Origin: Gigantopelta aegis
Lineage: Eukaryota > Mollusca > Gastropoda > Neomphalida > Peltospiridae
Assembly (NCBI RefSeq): GCF_016097555.1
Contig: NC_054712.1
Span: 49,606,209 to 49,670,208 of the forward strand
Length of the DNA stretch: 64,000 nucleotides
Direction: 5' to 3'
Positions 63,419 through 64,000 of this stretch are shown in pieces (the stretch's first letter is position 1; every line of letters starts with the position of its first letter). Made by a program: the position numbers and the translations under genes. The notes below the pieces were generated by a model. That model ran no database searches and had not been told where the DNA came from. It saw only the letters and a list, made by a program, of their open reading frames with translations.

Positions 63419-64000
63419 TTTGCACTTTTTTTTTCTTTTTCCTTTAAATACATCTTTGAAGAATTTTTTTTTCCACATTCAGTACGAGCAAAAAATAATG
63501 AGCTCTGAAAAGGCATATTGCACGATATAGTCCTAAGAGACGATAAATATCACATGGGTATACATGTCTTTCACCGCGGTGTAATATTATAACTAAAACG
63601 TGATCTTTAACTTTACAAAGCGACAAAGGCAAACGTTGGCTTCTATTCAAGGCAGACCACTGTTTAGTTCGCGCCCAGCCCTTTAATCGGGGCAGGCGTC
63701 GGTTTATTTAAGGATTTGCTGTAGATTCATGGAGACGGTGTGAACCAAGCAATAATTTTGCTGTTTGTTACAGTTTTTTTTATAGGGAACGATAACCGTA
63801 AGTAAGTGAATGTTTATCTTGTGTATATTGTACCTATTTTGCTTTACTGAATTTTTAAATTGTTTTATAAATATACTGACGTTCAGTTTCCTATCTGACG
63901 TACTTCAATTCAATTCAATTCAATATTTTATTTCCCGTCTCACCTTTTTAAAAATTACATACATGTTATATAAAAATATAAAACAATATACATAATATTT
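63419..64000. other. Unassigned end of window, possible LINE tail
   Basis: (TTCAA)n-like tract at 63903-63923 followed by tattttatttcccgtctcac, perhaps the minus-strand 3' end of a retroelement that continues past the window. Nothing else seen. Confidence 0.35.

Overview
This window is nuclear DNA from an animal, most likely a mollusc and probably a gastropod. The basis is one clear bilaterian host gene with introns (RMDN1-type), about twenty copies of a tRNA-headed SINE of a kind I associate with molluscan genomes, and several families of Tc1/mariner, PIF/Harbinger, Penelope-like and LINE remnants. Coding density is very low. Most of the sequence is transposable elements, foldback MITEs, minisatellites and long (TA)n, (GA)n/(TC)n and (AC)n microsatellites. 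One assembly gap of exactly 200 N lies inside a trinucleotide array.

Layout. 0-5.3 kb: a TIR element between two TA arrays, a decayed Tc1 copy and a Tc1 copy that lost its catalytic core. 5.3-9.1 kb: microsatellites, SINEs, LINE 3' fragments and a TTAA-flanked MITE. 9.2-10.3 kb: a 33-bp minisatellite of about 33 copies. 10.5-11.2 kb: a Penelope-like fragment with a recognisable hammerhead ribozyme. 11.7-13.2 kb: a trinucleotide array and the gap. 13.2-15.2 kb: a SINE interrupted by a probable solo LTR, each with its own target-site duplication. 15.3-17.7 kb: a PIF/Harbinger transposon with a nearly complete transposase. 19.5-32.5 kb: two tandem paralogues on the minus strand for a small secreted protein (signal peptide plus Asn-rich region). 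Only the upstream paralogue (5' end near 32.5 kb) keeps a visible cysteine-rich second exon, and an apparently whole Tc1 transposon sits in its intron. 33-36.9 kb: SINEs, microsatellites and a perfect palindrome. 36.96-54.73 kb: RMDN1 on the minus strand, nine exons and 304 codons, with introns full of repeats. 55-64 kb: a decayed L1/Tx1-like LINE, SINEs, MITEs and a 694-bp element with long inverted ends.

The main novelty is in RMDN1. Its 56-bp exon 5 is present six times in tandem with a 77-bp period. Each copy keeps its own 3' and 5' splice sites and copies are separated by 21-nt GT...AG spacers, so only one copy can be used if the frame is to survive. Exon 4, next to it, is frame-neutral and is flanked by long complementary (UC)n and (GA)n tracts in the pre-mRNA. 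A similar event appears in the shorter secreted-protein paralogue, where a 69-bp tandem repeat multiplies a 5' splice site. The other strong signal is the complete type I hammerhead fold beside the Penelope-like fragment.
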